Below the pieces are notes generated by a model. That model saw only the letters and a program-made list of their open reading frames with translations, had not been told where the DNA came from and made no database searches. A stretch of 64,000 nt of DNA from Achromobacter deleyi (lineage in GTDB: Bacteria > Pseudomonadota > Gammaproteobacteria > Burkholderiales > Burkholderiaceae_B), in contig NZ_CP065997.1 of assembly GCF_016127315.1 (NCBI RefSeq), positions 3,658,001 through 3,722,000 of the forward strand. The letters run 5' to 3'. Shown here in pieces: positions 1-8,048 of this stretch; positions within the stretch are counted from its first letter, which is position 1; each line of letters opens with the position of its first letter. The translations under genes were made by a program, and so were the position numbers.

Positions 1-550
1 TGGCCGCGTACAGGATGACGTGCCACAGCGCGTCCACCGACTGCACCGCCGAATCGCGCAGCGAATAGCCGGTCTGCAGCACGCGGTTGGCGACGCGGCC
101 GGCGAAGTCGTTGTGGAAGAACGCCAGGCCCTGGTTGAGCACGTAGCGGTGGTTCTGCCAGCGCACCAGCGTGGTCAGGCTGGGCGAGATGGTCTGGTGC
201 GAGAGCAGGTCGTGCGCGGCGATCGACAGCGGCCGCAGCACCATCACCACGAACGCCATCCATACCAGCGTGTAGGCGTGCTCGCGGAAGAAGTCGGCCG
301 GCGGGGTGTGCTGCGCCATGTCGACCAGGTCGGCCAGGAAGCTGAACAGCGCGACCTCCACCAGCGCGCCGGCCAGGCCCACCAGCAGCAGGACGGCGAA
401 GATCGGCCAGACCTGCCGCAGGTAATAGGCGTAGAAGCGCAGTACGCGGCCCGGCGGGGTGATGTCGGGGGCGTCGCGGAACGGGTCGATCAGGCTTTCG
501 AAGTAGCGGAAGACGGGATTCGAGGCAGCGGGTGGTTTGGCGCCGGGCAT
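1..550 (-). CDS. ABC exporter (fused membrane domain/ATPase), N-terminal part only
   Basis: I translated 183 codons from an ATG at 550; the gene continues past the left edge, so the ATPase domain is not visible. Hydrophobic helices lie at about residues 47-72 and 93-113. The stretch FFHNDFAGRVANRVLQTG (about 144-161) is typical of the intracellular coupling region of multidrug or lipid ABC exporters with an N-terminal membrane domain. The expected role is ATP-driven export across the inner membrane; the substrate cannot be inferred. No clear Shine-Dalgarno precedes the ATG, so the exact start is uncertain. It lies downstream of the MarR gene on the same strand, 71 bp away. Confidence 0.75.
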   Translation of the reverse strand, partial: MPGAKPPAASNPVFRYFESLIDPFRDAPDITPPGRVLRFYAYYLRQVWPIFAVLLLVGLAGALVEVALFSFLADLVDMAQHTPPADFFREHAYTLVWMAFVVMVLRPLSIAAHDLLSHQTISPSLTTLVRWQNHRYVLNQGLAFFHNDFAGRVANRVLQTGYSLRDSAVQSVDALWHVILYAA

Positions 551-621
551 GGGAGGTCCATAGGAGGAGGCCGCCCAAGCGTATCAGGGTATCCCCTTAA
601 AAATAAAGGGCCCGCGCGCCG

Positions 622-1137
622 TCAACCGTATTGCGCGCGCCGCGTCCCGCCCTCCCGGCGGCTGGCCTTTTCCGACACGATGTTGTCCTGCGCCATGCGC
701 CGGCCGCGCTGTTCGATGCGGGTCAGCAGGTCGCGCAGCAGGGCGACTTCGGCGGCGTCCAGGTCCTGCACCAGCAGGTCGTTCAGGCGCAGCACTTCCG
801 GCAGCAGGGCGCGGTAGCGGTCCAGGCCGTCGGCGGTGGCCTCGATGCGCACCACGCGCCGGTCGACGCTGTCGGGCAGGCGCCGCAGCCAGCCCTTTTC
901 GCAAAGCGCGCCCAGGGTGCGCGAGGTGCGCGCCAGGTCGAGCTTGGCGGCGGCCGCCAGCTCGGCCGAGGTCATGATGCCGCCCTCGACCGCACAGGCC
1001 AGCAGGCGCCATTCGCGCCGGGTGATGCCGAAGCGGCCTTCGCACAGGCGCACGAAGACGGGGTTGGACTGCGCCCAGGCCTGGTACAGCTGGTACATCA
1101 GCATCCCGGCCAGGGGGTGTTCGACGGGGGGGTTCAT
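622..1137 (-). CDS. MarR-family transcriptional regulator
   Basis: A 171-residue protein with the MarR winged-helix layout: dimerising N-terminal helix, recognition helix around LARTSRTLGALCEKGWL (about 68-84) and the wing RLPDSVDRRVVRIEATADG (about 86-104). MarR proteins are dimeric DNA-binding repressors that usually respond to small aromatic or anionic ligands. It is divergent from the Bug/sulfatase pair, and the 129-bp gap between them is the likely control region, so local regulation of that pair is inferred. The basic C-terminal tail (after residue 150) is longer than usual and probably disordered. The ligand is unknown. Confidence 0.88.
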   Translation of the reverse strand: MNPPVEHPLAGMLMYQLYQAWAQSNPVFVRLCEGRFGITRREWRLLACAVEGGIMTSAELAAAAKLDLARTSRTLGALCEKGWLRRLPDSVDRRVVRIEATADGLDRYRALLPEVLRLNDLLVQDLDAAEVALLRDLLTRIEQRGRRMAQDNIVSEKASRREGGTRRAQYG

Positions 1138-1266
1138 ATCGTTATGCCAAGTACTGGATTAGATCAAGCAATCTCCACGGCGCTACAGTCTTCTCGCCTA
1201 TCCAGGCCGAGGCCCGGCATACAGAAACATAACCGACAGCGGGCCGTTGTCACCAGGGAGACTACC

Positions 1267-2241
1267 GTGCGTAATTGGATATCCTGCGCCGCGTTCGCGG
1301 CGCTTGCGGCGGCTTCGGCCATGCCCGCCTGTGCCCAGCAGGCGCCGCTGGACGGCGCCCTGACCATCGTGGTGGGCTATCCGCCGGGGGGCAGTTCCGA
1401 CCGCATCGCGCGACTGGTGGCCGACCGCCTGAAGGACCGGCTGGGCGTCACCGTGGTGGTCGAGAACAAGACCGGCGCCGGCGGCCGCATCGCGGCCCAG
1501 GGCCTGCATGCCTTGGCCACGCGGCAGAACGTGCTGATGCTGGCCAATCCCGCGGTGATGGTGGTGGCGCCGCTGGTCTACGCCGAGCCCGGCTACGACG
1601 CTCGCCGCGATTTCCAGCCGGTGTCGCTCGTCAGCCGCTACAAGTTCGCGCTGGCGGTGGCGGCCAACTCGCCGATCCGCGACGTGGCGGGGCTGCGCCA
1701 GTGGCTGCGCGACAACCCGCGCCAGTTCTCGGTGGGCGTGCCGGCCACCGGCAGCCTGCCGCACTTCTTCGCGCTGATGCTGGGCCGCCAGATCGGCCAG
1801 GAGCCCGAGGTGGTGGGCTACCGCGGCTCGGCGCCGCTGATCTCCGAACTGATCGGCGGCGTGTTGCCGCAGGCGGTCGATACGCTCGACACGCTGCTGC
1901 CGCAGCACCGCGCCGGCAAGATCCGCATCCTGGCGACCTCGGGCGAGGCGCGCGATCCGCTGCTGACGGACGTGCCGACCTTCCGCGAGGCCGGCGTGGA
2001 CCTGGCGGCCGACGGCTGGAACGCGTTCTTCGCCTCGTCGGCGATGGCGCCGGCCAAGGCCGTCCGGCTGGGCGAGGACATCGCCGCCGTGATGCGCGAG
2101 CCGGCCATGCAGCAGGCGGTGCGCGAGTCGTATCTGGAGCCGGTGACGGCGGATGCCGCCGCCACCGGGCGCGAGCTGGACGCCTACCGGGCCCAATGGG
2201 AACCGGCGGTGAAGGCCTCCGGCTTCACGGCCACGCAATAG
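1267..2241 (+). CDS. Bug-family tripartite tricarboxylate transporter substrate-binding protein
   Basis: Periplasmic binding protein of the TctC/Bug family. A GTG start at 1267 preceded by GGGAG gives 324 residues. A signal peptide covers residues 1-23 (ends ACA-QQ). The mature protein begins with the family hallmark TIVVGYPPGGSSDRIARLV and contains VVENKTGAGGRIA, the ligand-contacting loop of Bug proteins. Such proteins capture organic acids or similar anions for TctAB permeases, or act as orphan sensors. No TctA or TctB gene is present nearby. The sulfatase gene starts 11 bp downstream, so the two are probably co-transcribed and functionally linked. Confidence 0.92.
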   Translation: MRNWISCAAFAALAAASAMPACAQQAPLDGALTIVVGYPPGGSSDRIARLVADRLKDRLGVTVVVENKTGAGGRIAAQGLHALATRQNVLMLANPAVMVVAPLVYAEPGYDARRDFQPVSLVSRYKFALAVAANSPIRDVAGLRQWLRDNPRQFSVGVPATGSLPHFFALMLGRQIGQEPEVVGYRGSAPLISELIGGVLPQAVDTLDTLLPQHRAGKIRILATSGEARDPLLTDVPTFREAGVDLAADGWNAFFASSAMAPAKAVRLGEDIAAVMREPAMQQAVRESYLEPVTADAAATGRELDAYRAQWEPAVKASGFTATQ

Positions 2242-2252
2242 GGCGGGCAACG

Positions 2253-3821
2253 ATGAGCACGGTGCAGAATGTGTTGTTCATCATGGCCGACCAGCTGCGG
2301 GCGGACCACCTGAGCTGCTATGGCCATCCCTATTTGCAGACGCCCAGCCTGGACGCGCTGGCCGCGCGCGGCGCGCGTTTCGACCGGGCCTTCGTCAATT
2401 CCGGCGTGTGCGGCCCATCGCGCATGAGCTATTACACGGGGCGCTACCCCTCGCGCCACGGCGCCACCTGGAACCGGGTGCCGCTGTCGGTCAACGAGAT
2501 CACGCTGGGGGAATACCTGGCGGGGCAGGGGCGCGACCTGGCGCTGGCGGGCAAGACCCACGTCATTCCCGACCGCGCCGGCATGGAACGCCTGTCGATC
2601 GACGGCGGCTCCGAGCTGGGCGCGTTGCTGTCGCGCGGCGGTTTCATCGAGGTCGACCGCTACGACGGCCACCACGAACCGGGCAAGGAAAGCGGCTACC
2701 CCGCCTTCCTGCGCAGCCAGGGCTACGACAGCGCCGACCCCTGGACCGACTACGTCATTGCCGGCGTCGATGCGCACGGCCGCGTGGCCAGCGGCTGGAA
2801 CATGCGCAACGTGCACCTGCCGTCGCGGGTGGCCGAGCCGCATTCGGAAACCGCCTACATGACCGACCAGGCGCTGCGCTTCATGCAGCAGCGCGGCGGC
2901 CAGCCCTGGGTGCTGCACCTGAGCTACGTCAAGCCGCACTGGCCGTACATGGCGCCGGCGCCCTACCACCAGCGCTACACGGCCGACCAGTGCCTGCCGG
3001 TGCGCCGCAACCGCGAGGAACTGGCCGGCGCGCATCCGGTGGTGGCGGCCTACCGCCAGCACGAGGAAAGCGTCAGCTTTTCGACCGACGAGTGCGTGCG
3101 GGTGGTGCGCCCGGCCTACCAGGGCCTGATCCGGCAGCTCGACGACCACCTGGGGCGGCTGTTCGACTACATGGAAGGCGCGGGCCTGATGCGCAACACG
3201 CTGATCGTGTTCACGGCCGACCATGGCGACTTCCTCGGCGACCATTGGCTGGGCGAGAAGGAACTGTTCTACGACACCGTGCAGCGGGTGCCGTTCATCG
3301 TCATGGATCCGTCGGCGGCGGCCGACGCCACCCGCGGCCAGGCGCTGGCCGACATGGTGGAAAGCGTGGACCTGGTGCCGACGGTGCTGCGCGCGCTGGA
3401 CGCGCCGCGGCCCTGGCACCGGCTGGAGGGGCGCGAGCTGCAGACCGTGCTGCATGGCCGGGGGGCGGACGAGCCCTGGCGCGACTGCGTGTTCTCGGAA
3501 TTGGACTACAGCTTCCGCCAGGCGCGCATCCTGCGCGGCAAGACGCCGCAGAACGCGCGCGCCTGGTCGGTGCGCACCGATCGCTGGCGCTACGTGTACT
3601 GGCTGGACGAGCCCGAGCAGCTGTATGACCTGCAGGCCGACCCCGACGAGTTCCAGGACCTGGGCGCCAGCGCCGGCCACGCGACGGTGCGGGCGCAACT
3701 GCGCGAGCGGCTGTTCGACTGGATGCTGCGCGGCAAGCGCCGCACCACCATGAGCGACGCGGCGGTCGAGCAGGGCACCAACGCGCACAAGCGCGCCGGG
3801 GTGTTCTTCGGGCAATGGTGA
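2253..3821 (+). CDS. Sulfatase-family hydrolase (alkaline phosphatase superfamily)
   Basis: A 522-residue type I sulfatase-like enzyme. NVLFIMADQLRADHLSCYG at the N-terminus supplies the metal-binding Asp. CGPSR at residue 53 matches the C-x-P-S-R motif in which Cys becomes formylglycine, the catalytic nucleophile. FTADHGDFLGDH (about 318-329) is the second metal-binding segment. No signal peptide is visible, so it is probably cytoplasmic, as choline-sulfatases and phosphonate monoester hydrolases are. It likely cleaves a sulfate ester (or phosphonate/phosphate ester) imported with help of the Bug protein encoded just upstream; the substrate is not determinable from sequence. A maturation enzyme is not seen in the window. 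Confidence 0.88.
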   Translation: MSTVQNVLFIMADQLRADHLSCYGHPYLQTPSLDALAARGARFDRAFVNSGVCGPSRMSYYTGRYPSRHGATWNRVPLSVNEITLGEYLAGQGRDLALAGKTHVIPDRAGMERLSIDGGSELGALLSRGGFIEVDRYDGHHEPGKESGYPAFLRSQGYDSADPWTDYVIAGVDAHGRVASGWNMRNVHLPSRVAEPHSETAYMTDQALRFMQQRGGQPWVLHLSYVKPHWPYMAPAPYHQRYTADQCLPVRRNREELAGAHPVVAAYRQHEESVSFSTDECVRVVRPAYQGLIRQLDDHLGRLFDYMEGAGLMRNTLIVFTADHGDFLGDHWLGEKELFYDTVQRVPFIVMDPSAAADATRGQALADMVESVDLVPTVLRALDAPRPWHRLEGRELQTVLHGRGADEPWRDCVFSELDYSFRQARILRGKTPQNARAWSVRTDRWRYVYWLDEPEQLYDLQADPDEFQDLGASAGHATVRAQLRERLFDWMLRGKRRTTMSDAAVEQGTNAHKRAGVFFGQW

Positions 3822-3838
3822 GCGGCCAGGGACGCGCC

Positions 3839-3868
3839 GCGGGCGGCGGCAAGCGGGCCGCCGCCCGC
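3839..3868. terminator. GC-rich hairpin between convergent sulfatase and fadD
   Basis: A perfect 12-bp inverted repeat (arms 3839-3850 and 3857-3868, core GGGCGGCGGC/GCCGCCGCCC) with loop AAGCGG. It sits in the 66-bp gap between two convergent genes, where a bidirectional terminator is expected. No T-run follows on either strand, so it may be an imperfect intrinsic terminator. Confidence 0.6.
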
Positions 3869-3887
3869 CGCCGCGCCCGGGCCGGCG

Positions 3888-5585
3888 TCAGGCGCCGGCC
3901 GTGTCCTTCTGCGGCGTGGCGGGCGCCGGCTTGAGCTCGCGCCGCAGGATCTTGCCGACGTTGGTGCGCGGCAGGTCGTCGCGGAACTCGACGTAGCGCG
4001 GCACCTTGTAACCGGTCAGCAGGGTGCGGCAGTGCGCGATCAGCGTCTCGGCATCCAGGTTGGGATCCTTGCGGATGACGTACAGCTTGACCGCCTCGCC
4101 CGAGCGTTCGTCGGGCACGCCGATGGCGGCCACCTCGCGCACGCCGGGATGCAGCGCGGCGGCGTCCTCGACCTCGTTCGGATAGACGTTGAAGCCGGAC
4201 ACCAGGATCATGTCCTTCTTGCGGTCGATCAGGAACACGTAGCCGGTGTCGTCGACGTAGCCGATGTCGCCGGTGCGCAGGAAGCCGTCGGGCGTCATGA
4301 CCAGCGCGGTCTCGTCGGGCCGGTTCCAGTAGCCGCGCGTCACCTGCGGGCCGCGCACGCAGATCTCGCCGCGTTCGCCCACGCCCACTTCGTGCCCGTC
4401 GTCGTCGCGGATCGACAGATCGGTGGACGGCACCGGCAGGCCGATCGAGCCGGTGAAGACCTGCACGTCGAGCGGATTGATGGTCACGGCCGGCGAGGTC
4501 TCCGTCAGGCCGTAGGCCTGCGCCAGCGCCCGGCCGGTGACGGCCAGCCAGCGCTCGGCCACGGCCCGCTGCACCGCCATGCCGCCGCCCATCGTCAGGC
4601 GCAGGCGCGAGAAATCCAGCTTGGCGAAGTCGGGATGGTTCAGCAGGGCGTTGAACAGCGTGTTGACGCCGGTGAAGGCGCTGAACGGCACCTTGCTCAT
4701 TTCCTTGATCAGCCCGGGGATGTCGCGCGGGTTGATGATGAGCAGGTTGCTGGCGCCGATCTTCATGAAGGCCAGGCAGTTCGCCGTGAGCGCGAAGATA
4801 TGGTAGAGCGGCAGCGCGGTGACGATGCACTCCTGGCCGTCCTTGACCAGCGGCTTGATCCAGGCGTGGGCCTGGGTCACGTTGGCGGCCAGGTTGCCGT
4901 GCGTCAGCATGGCGGCCTTGGCCACGCCGGTGGTGCCGCCGGTGTATTGCAGGCAGGCCAGGTCGTCCTGGGTCAGCGCGACCTCGTCGAACGGCGCGTC
5001 GCGTCCGGCGCGCAGCGCGTCGCGCAGACGCATGGCGCCGGGGATCGACCAGGCCGGCACCATGCGCTTGACGCGCTTGACCACGAAGTCGACCAGCCGG
5101 CCCTTGAGCGGACTGAGCAGTTCGCCGATGGAAGTCACCAGCACGCGCTCGATGGCGGTGCCGGGCAAGGCCTTCTGCACGGTGGCGGCGAAGTTGTCGG
5201 CCACCACGATGGCGCGCGCGCCCGAGTCGGCCAGCTGATGCTCGAGTTCGTGGGCGGTGTAGAGCGGGTTGCAGTTGACCACCACGCAGCCGGCCCGCAG
5301 CACGCCGAACAGGCACACCGGATACTGCAGCAGGTTGGGCATCATCAGCGCCACGCGGTCGCCCTTGCGCAGGCCGCTGGCGTGCAGCCAGGCGGCGAAG
5401 TCGCGCGTCAGGGCGTCGAGTTCGCCGTAGCTCAGGGTCTTGCCCATGCTGATGTACGCGGTCTTGTCCGCGAAACGCCGGCAGCTGTCGCGCGCGATCG
5501 AGGCCAGCGTGGTGGCGTCGTCCAGCTCGATCTCCGCGGGCACGCCCGGGGGGTAGCTCTTTTGCCAGATTCGTTCCATCTTCAC
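3888..5585 (-). CDS. fadD: Long-chain fatty acid-CoA ligase FadD
   Basis: An AMP-forming acyl-CoA synthetase that activates fatty acids with ATP and CoA at the inner membrane, feeding beta-oxidation. The ATP/AMP signature YTGGTTGVAKAAMLTHGN, the AYGLTETSP motif, the hinge DRKKDMILVSGFNVYPNEVE and the C-terminal catalytic Lys region GKILRRELK are all present in the usual order. Length 565 residues, close to E. coli FadD (561). The GTG at 5585 overlaps the TGA of the upstream chalcone-isomerase-like gene (GTGA), implying translational coupling; an ATG two codons later (5579) is the alternative start. It is the last gene of the minus-strand beta-oxidation block. Confidence 0.95.
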   Translation of the reverse strand: MKMERIWQKSYPPGVPAEIELDDATTLASIARDSCRRFADKTAYISMGKTLSYGELDALTRDFAAWLHASGLRKGDRVALMMPNLLQYPVCLFGVLRAGCVVVNCNPLYTAHELEHQLADSGARAIVVADNFAATVQKALPGTAIERVLVTSIGELLSPLKGRLVDFVVKRVKRMVPAWSIPGAMRLRDALRAGRDAPFDEVALTQDDLACLQYTGGTTGVAKAAMLTHGNLAANVTQAHAWIKPLVKDGQECIVTALPLYHIFALTANCLAFMKIGASNLLIINPRDIPGLIKEMSKVPFSAFTGVNTLFNALLNHPDFAKLDFSRLRLTMGGGMAVQRAVAERWLAVTGRALAQAYGLTETSPAVTINPLDVQVFTGSIGLPVPSTDLSIRDDDGHEVGVGERGEICVRGPQVTRGYWNRPDETALVMTPDGFLRTGDIGYVDDTGYVFLIDRKKDMILVSGFNVYPNEVEDAAALHPGVREVAAIGVPDERSGEAVKLYVIRKDPNLDAETLIAHCRTLLTGYKVPRYVEFRDDLPRTNVGKILRRELKPAPATPQKDTAGA

Positions 5586-6178
5586 GGGGTTCCCAGTAGG
5601 GCTTTTTTCAGGGAGGACTGCGCCGGGTTGTCGCCCAGCCAGACCCGCAGCAGGGCGCGCGCGAAGGCGGGGTCGTCGATGCGGCCACGCTGCTTGCCAT
5701 TGTCGGTGATCGTGACGCCGCGGGCGTCGAAATCCAGGTCGATCACGTCGCCTTCGCGCGCCGAGCCGATTTCGGCCATCAGGGCGGACAGGCGATTGGC
5801 GTGCTGTTGCAGAGCGGCGTGCTCCTGCTTGTCGGTATTGTCGCGCAACCCTTCCTGCAGCGCCGCGTCCAGGCTCTTGCTGTCGACATCGCGCAAGAGT
5901 TGCAGCCGCATGCGGCGCGGTTCATCGCTGTCGATCAGGGCCTTGGCGTCCTGGCTCCTGGCGCTGGCATACAGCGCCGCCACGTAGACCTTGACGACGA
6001 ACTTGGTGCGCAGGCCGGCGCCGTTGAGCTCCAGCGCATGGCCGCCCTCCGACATCTGCCCGGGGACGCGCACGCCGGCGACCTCGACGTCGGCGGCCAG
6101 CGCGGGGGCGGCCGCCAGGCTGGCGGCCAGGATCAGGCTCAGGGCGGCGGCACGCCCTCTGGGGATGAGGTCACGCAT
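5582..6178 (-). CDS. Secreted chalcone isomerase-like protein
   Basis: A 198-residue exported protein: signal peptide at residues 1-28 (cut after APALA), then a chalcone-isomerase-like domain (ADVEVAGVRVPGQM..., GLRTKFVVKVYVAALYA, later DVIDLDFDARGVTI and the C-terminal ARALLRVWLGDNPAQSSLKKALLG). Bacterial members are periplasmic and not flavonoid enzymes; the same fold in plants includes fatty-acid-binding proteins. The start at 6178 has GGAGGAGAC upstream. Its 5' end overlaps the thioesterase-like gene by 40 bp and its stop overlaps fadD, so all three are tightly coupled. Fatty-acid binding in the periplasm is an inference. Confidence 0.82.
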   Translation of the reverse strand: MRDLIPRGRAAALSLILAASLAAAPALAADVEVAGVRVPGQMSEGGHALELNGAGLRTKFVVKVYVAALYASARSQDAKALIDSDEPRRMRLQLLRDVDSKSLDAALQEGLRDNTDKQEHAALQQHANRLSALMAEIGSAREGDVIDLDFDARGVTITDNGKQRGRIDDPAFARALLRVWLGDNPAQSSLKKALLGTP

Positions 6179-6687
6179 GGGTCTCCTCCAGTCGTTTTCT
6201 GTTTGTAGTACTTCTTGTCGGCGATGTAGATCGTGCGTTCCACGATGGCGTAGACGACGCCATCCTTGTCCTTCAATTCCACGGTGTAGGTCCGGGTGGT
6301 CTCGTGGCTGCGGGCCAGCGCGGCCCGTATGTCCGCGATTTCTCCCGGCGGCAGCCGGAAGTCCACATACAGCGTGGTGTAGGCCGGCTTGCGATAGCGG
6401 ATGGACGCCGCCTTGTCCCACACGATGTGGTCCGCGCCCAGCGCGGCCATCAGCATGGTGGGGTGGGCGCCGTCGGTCACCGCGAACAGCGAGCCGCCGT
6501 ACATGGATCCGACGATGTTGCGCGTGCGCCGCAGCAGCGGCAGCTTGATGCGGATGTGCTGGAAATCGTGCGACACGTGCAACACCCGGCCGCCGGTGGC
6601 GCGGAACGCCGGATGCAGGTTGAATCCCACCCGCATCAGGCGTGCGCGCCAGGCCGGCGACAGGCGTTTGAACCAATAGGGCTTCAC
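6139..6687 (-). CDS. DUF4442 / hotdog-fold thioesterase-like protein
   Basis: A 182-residue cytoplasmic protein of the DUF4442 type, a hotdog-fold family related to PaaI and YiiD thioesterases. The core segment NIVGSMYGGSLFAVTDGAHPTML (about 58-80) corresponds to the hotdog helix, followed by the strands SIRYRKPAYTTLYVDFRL and TYTVELKDKDGVVYAIVERTIYI. The likely role is hydrolysis of acyl-CoA or another acyl thioester; no activity can be assigned firmly. The 3' end overlaps the chalcone-isomerase-like gene, and the gene begins 21 bp downstream of the thiolase, so it belongs to the beta-oxidation operon. Confidence 0.78.
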   Translation of the reverse strand: MKPYWFKRLSPAWRARLMRVGFNLHPAFRATGGRVLHVSHDFQHIRIKLPLLRRTRNIVGSMYGGSLFAVTDGAHPTMLMAALGADHIVWDKAASIRYRKPAYTTLYVDFRLPPGEIADIRAALARSHETTRTYTVELKDKDGVVYAIVERTIYIADKKYYKQKTTGGDPCVTSSPEGVPPP

Positions 6688-6708
6688 GGCTTTTCTATCC
6701 GGCCTCGG

Positions 6709-7908
6709 TCACATGGCCTCGAACAGGCCCGCCGCGCCCATGCCGGTGCCGATGCACATCGTCACCAGGCCGTACTTGCCGCCGGTGCGGCGCAGGCCGT
6801 GCATCAGCGTGGCGGTGCGGATCGCGCCGGTGGCGCCCAGCGGGTGGCCCAGCGCGATGGCGCCGCCCAGCGGGTTGACCTTGGCCGGGTCGAGCTTGAG
6901 TTCGCGCATCACCGCCAGCGATTGCGCGGCGAAGGCTTCGTTCAGTTCGATCCAGTCCAGGTCGTCCTGGGCGATGCCGGCGCGCGCCAGCACCTTCGGG
7001 ATGGCGGCCATGGGGCCGATGCCCATGATCTCGGGCGGCACGCCGGCCACGGCGAAGCTGACGAAGCGCGCCAGCGGGCTGAGGTTGAACTCGCGCAGCA
7101 CGCGCTCGGACACCAGCACCACCGCGGCGGCGCCGTCGGACATCTGCGAGCTGTTGCCGGCGGTGACGCTGCCGCGGGCGGCGAACACCGGCTTCAGGCG
7201 CGCCAGGCCTTCGGCGCTGGAGTCGGGGCGCGGGCCTTCGTCGATCTCGACCAGGCGGCGGCTTTCGCGCACGTCGCCCTTGGCGCCGCCGGGCAGGCGC
7301 GTCACGACTTCGAACGGCGTGGTCTCGGCGCGGAAATGGCCGGCGGCGATGGCGGCGTTGGCCTTCTGCTGCGAGGCCAGCGCGAACGCGTCCTGGTCTT
7401 CGCGCGACACCTTCCATTGCTCGGCGACCTTTTCACCGGTCAGGCCCATGCCGAAGGCCATGCCGATGTTCTCGGGGTGCGAGAAGATGGCCGGGTTGAG
7501 CGACACCTTGTTGCCCATGATCTGCGGCATGGCGCTCATGGATTCGGTGCCCGAGCCGATCATGATGTCGGCTTCGCCGGTGCGGATGCGGGCGGCGGCG
7601 TCGGCCACCGCCTGCAGCCCCGAGGCGCAGAAGCGGTTGACGGTGACGCCGGCCACGCTCTGCGGCAGGCCGGCCAGCAACAGGCCGATGCGCGCCACGT
7701 TCATGCCCTGTTCGGCTTCCGGCATGGCGCAGCCGGTGATGACGTCGTCGATGCGGACCGGGTCCAGCCACGGCGTCTGCTTCAGCACGCCCTGCAATGC
7801 TGCCGCCAGCATGTCGTCGGGCCGGGTGGTGGCATACACCCCATTGCGCTTGCCCACCGGCAACCGCGTCGCCGCAACGATGTAGGCCTCTTGAATCTGC
7901 TTGCTCAT
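6709..7908 (-). CDS. fadA: Acetyl-CoA C-acyltransferase (thiolase)
   Basis: A 399-residue thiolase that cleaves 3-ketoacyl-CoA to acetyl-CoA and a shortened acyl-CoA. Nucleophilic Cys lies in VNRFCASGLQAVADAAARI (about 86-104), and the catalytic His and second Cys in GGAIALGHPLGATG and VTMCIGTGMGAAGLFE near the C-terminus. The ATG at 7908 follows GAGGAATTGAT. Together with the gene upstream (3-hydroxyacyl-CoA dehydrogenase/hydratase) it forms a two-gene FadN-FadA-type module. It is the second thiolase of this block; the symbol is by analogy. Confidence 0.93.
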   Translation of the reverse strand: MSKQIQEAYIVAATRLPVGKRNGVYATTRPDDMLAAALQGVLKQTPWLDPVRIDDVITGCAMPEAEQGMNVARIGLLLAGLPQSVAGVTVNRFCASGLQAVADAAARIRTGEADIMIGSGTESMSAMPQIMGNKVSLNPAIFSHPENIGMAFGMGLTGEKVAEQWKVSREDQDAFALASQQKANAAIAAGHFRAETTPFEVVTRLPGGAKGDVRESRRLVEIDEGPRPDSSAEGLARLKPVFAARGSVTAGNSSQMSDGAAAVVLVSERVLREFNLSPLARFVSFAVAGVPPEIMGIGPMAAIPKVLARAGIAQDDLDWIELNEAFAAQSLAVMRELKLDPAKVNPLGGAIALGHPLGATGAIRTATLMHGLRRTGGKYGLVTMCIGTGMGAAGLFEAM

Positions 7909-8002
7909 ATCAATTCCTCGTATCGATAACGATCACCCTCTAGGCACGCCACGGTCCCCCACCAGCGGGGCCGCGCGGATCCGGCTCCGCCGGTCCGCCG
8001 CC

Positions 8003-8048
8003 GGCGCCCCCCTGGGGGGGAGGCGCCGCAGGCGCTTCGGGGGGGGGG
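8003..8048. repeat. GGCGCC-flanked C/G-tract element
   Basis: A palindrome-like element in the 140-bp gap between the two fad genes. GGCGCC (8003-8008), CCCC, T, seven G, A, GGCGCC (8022-8027), then GCAGGCGCTTC and an unbroken run of ten G (8039-8048) that ends directly at the stop codon of the next gene. It can fold into a GC hairpin on either strand and may be a terminator/attenuator or a dispersed intergenic repeat. No T-tract is present. Confidence 0.5.

Noticed and set aside
1157..1173. GATT...AATC dyad between the MarR gene and the Bug gene
   Set aside because: Only four outer pairs are symmetric; inner bases do not pair, so it is too weak to call an operator.
2184..3815. Minus-strand open frame opposite the sulfatase
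   Set aside because: His/Arg/Val-rich antisense translation without domain similarity; the plus-strand sulfatase has catalytic motifs.
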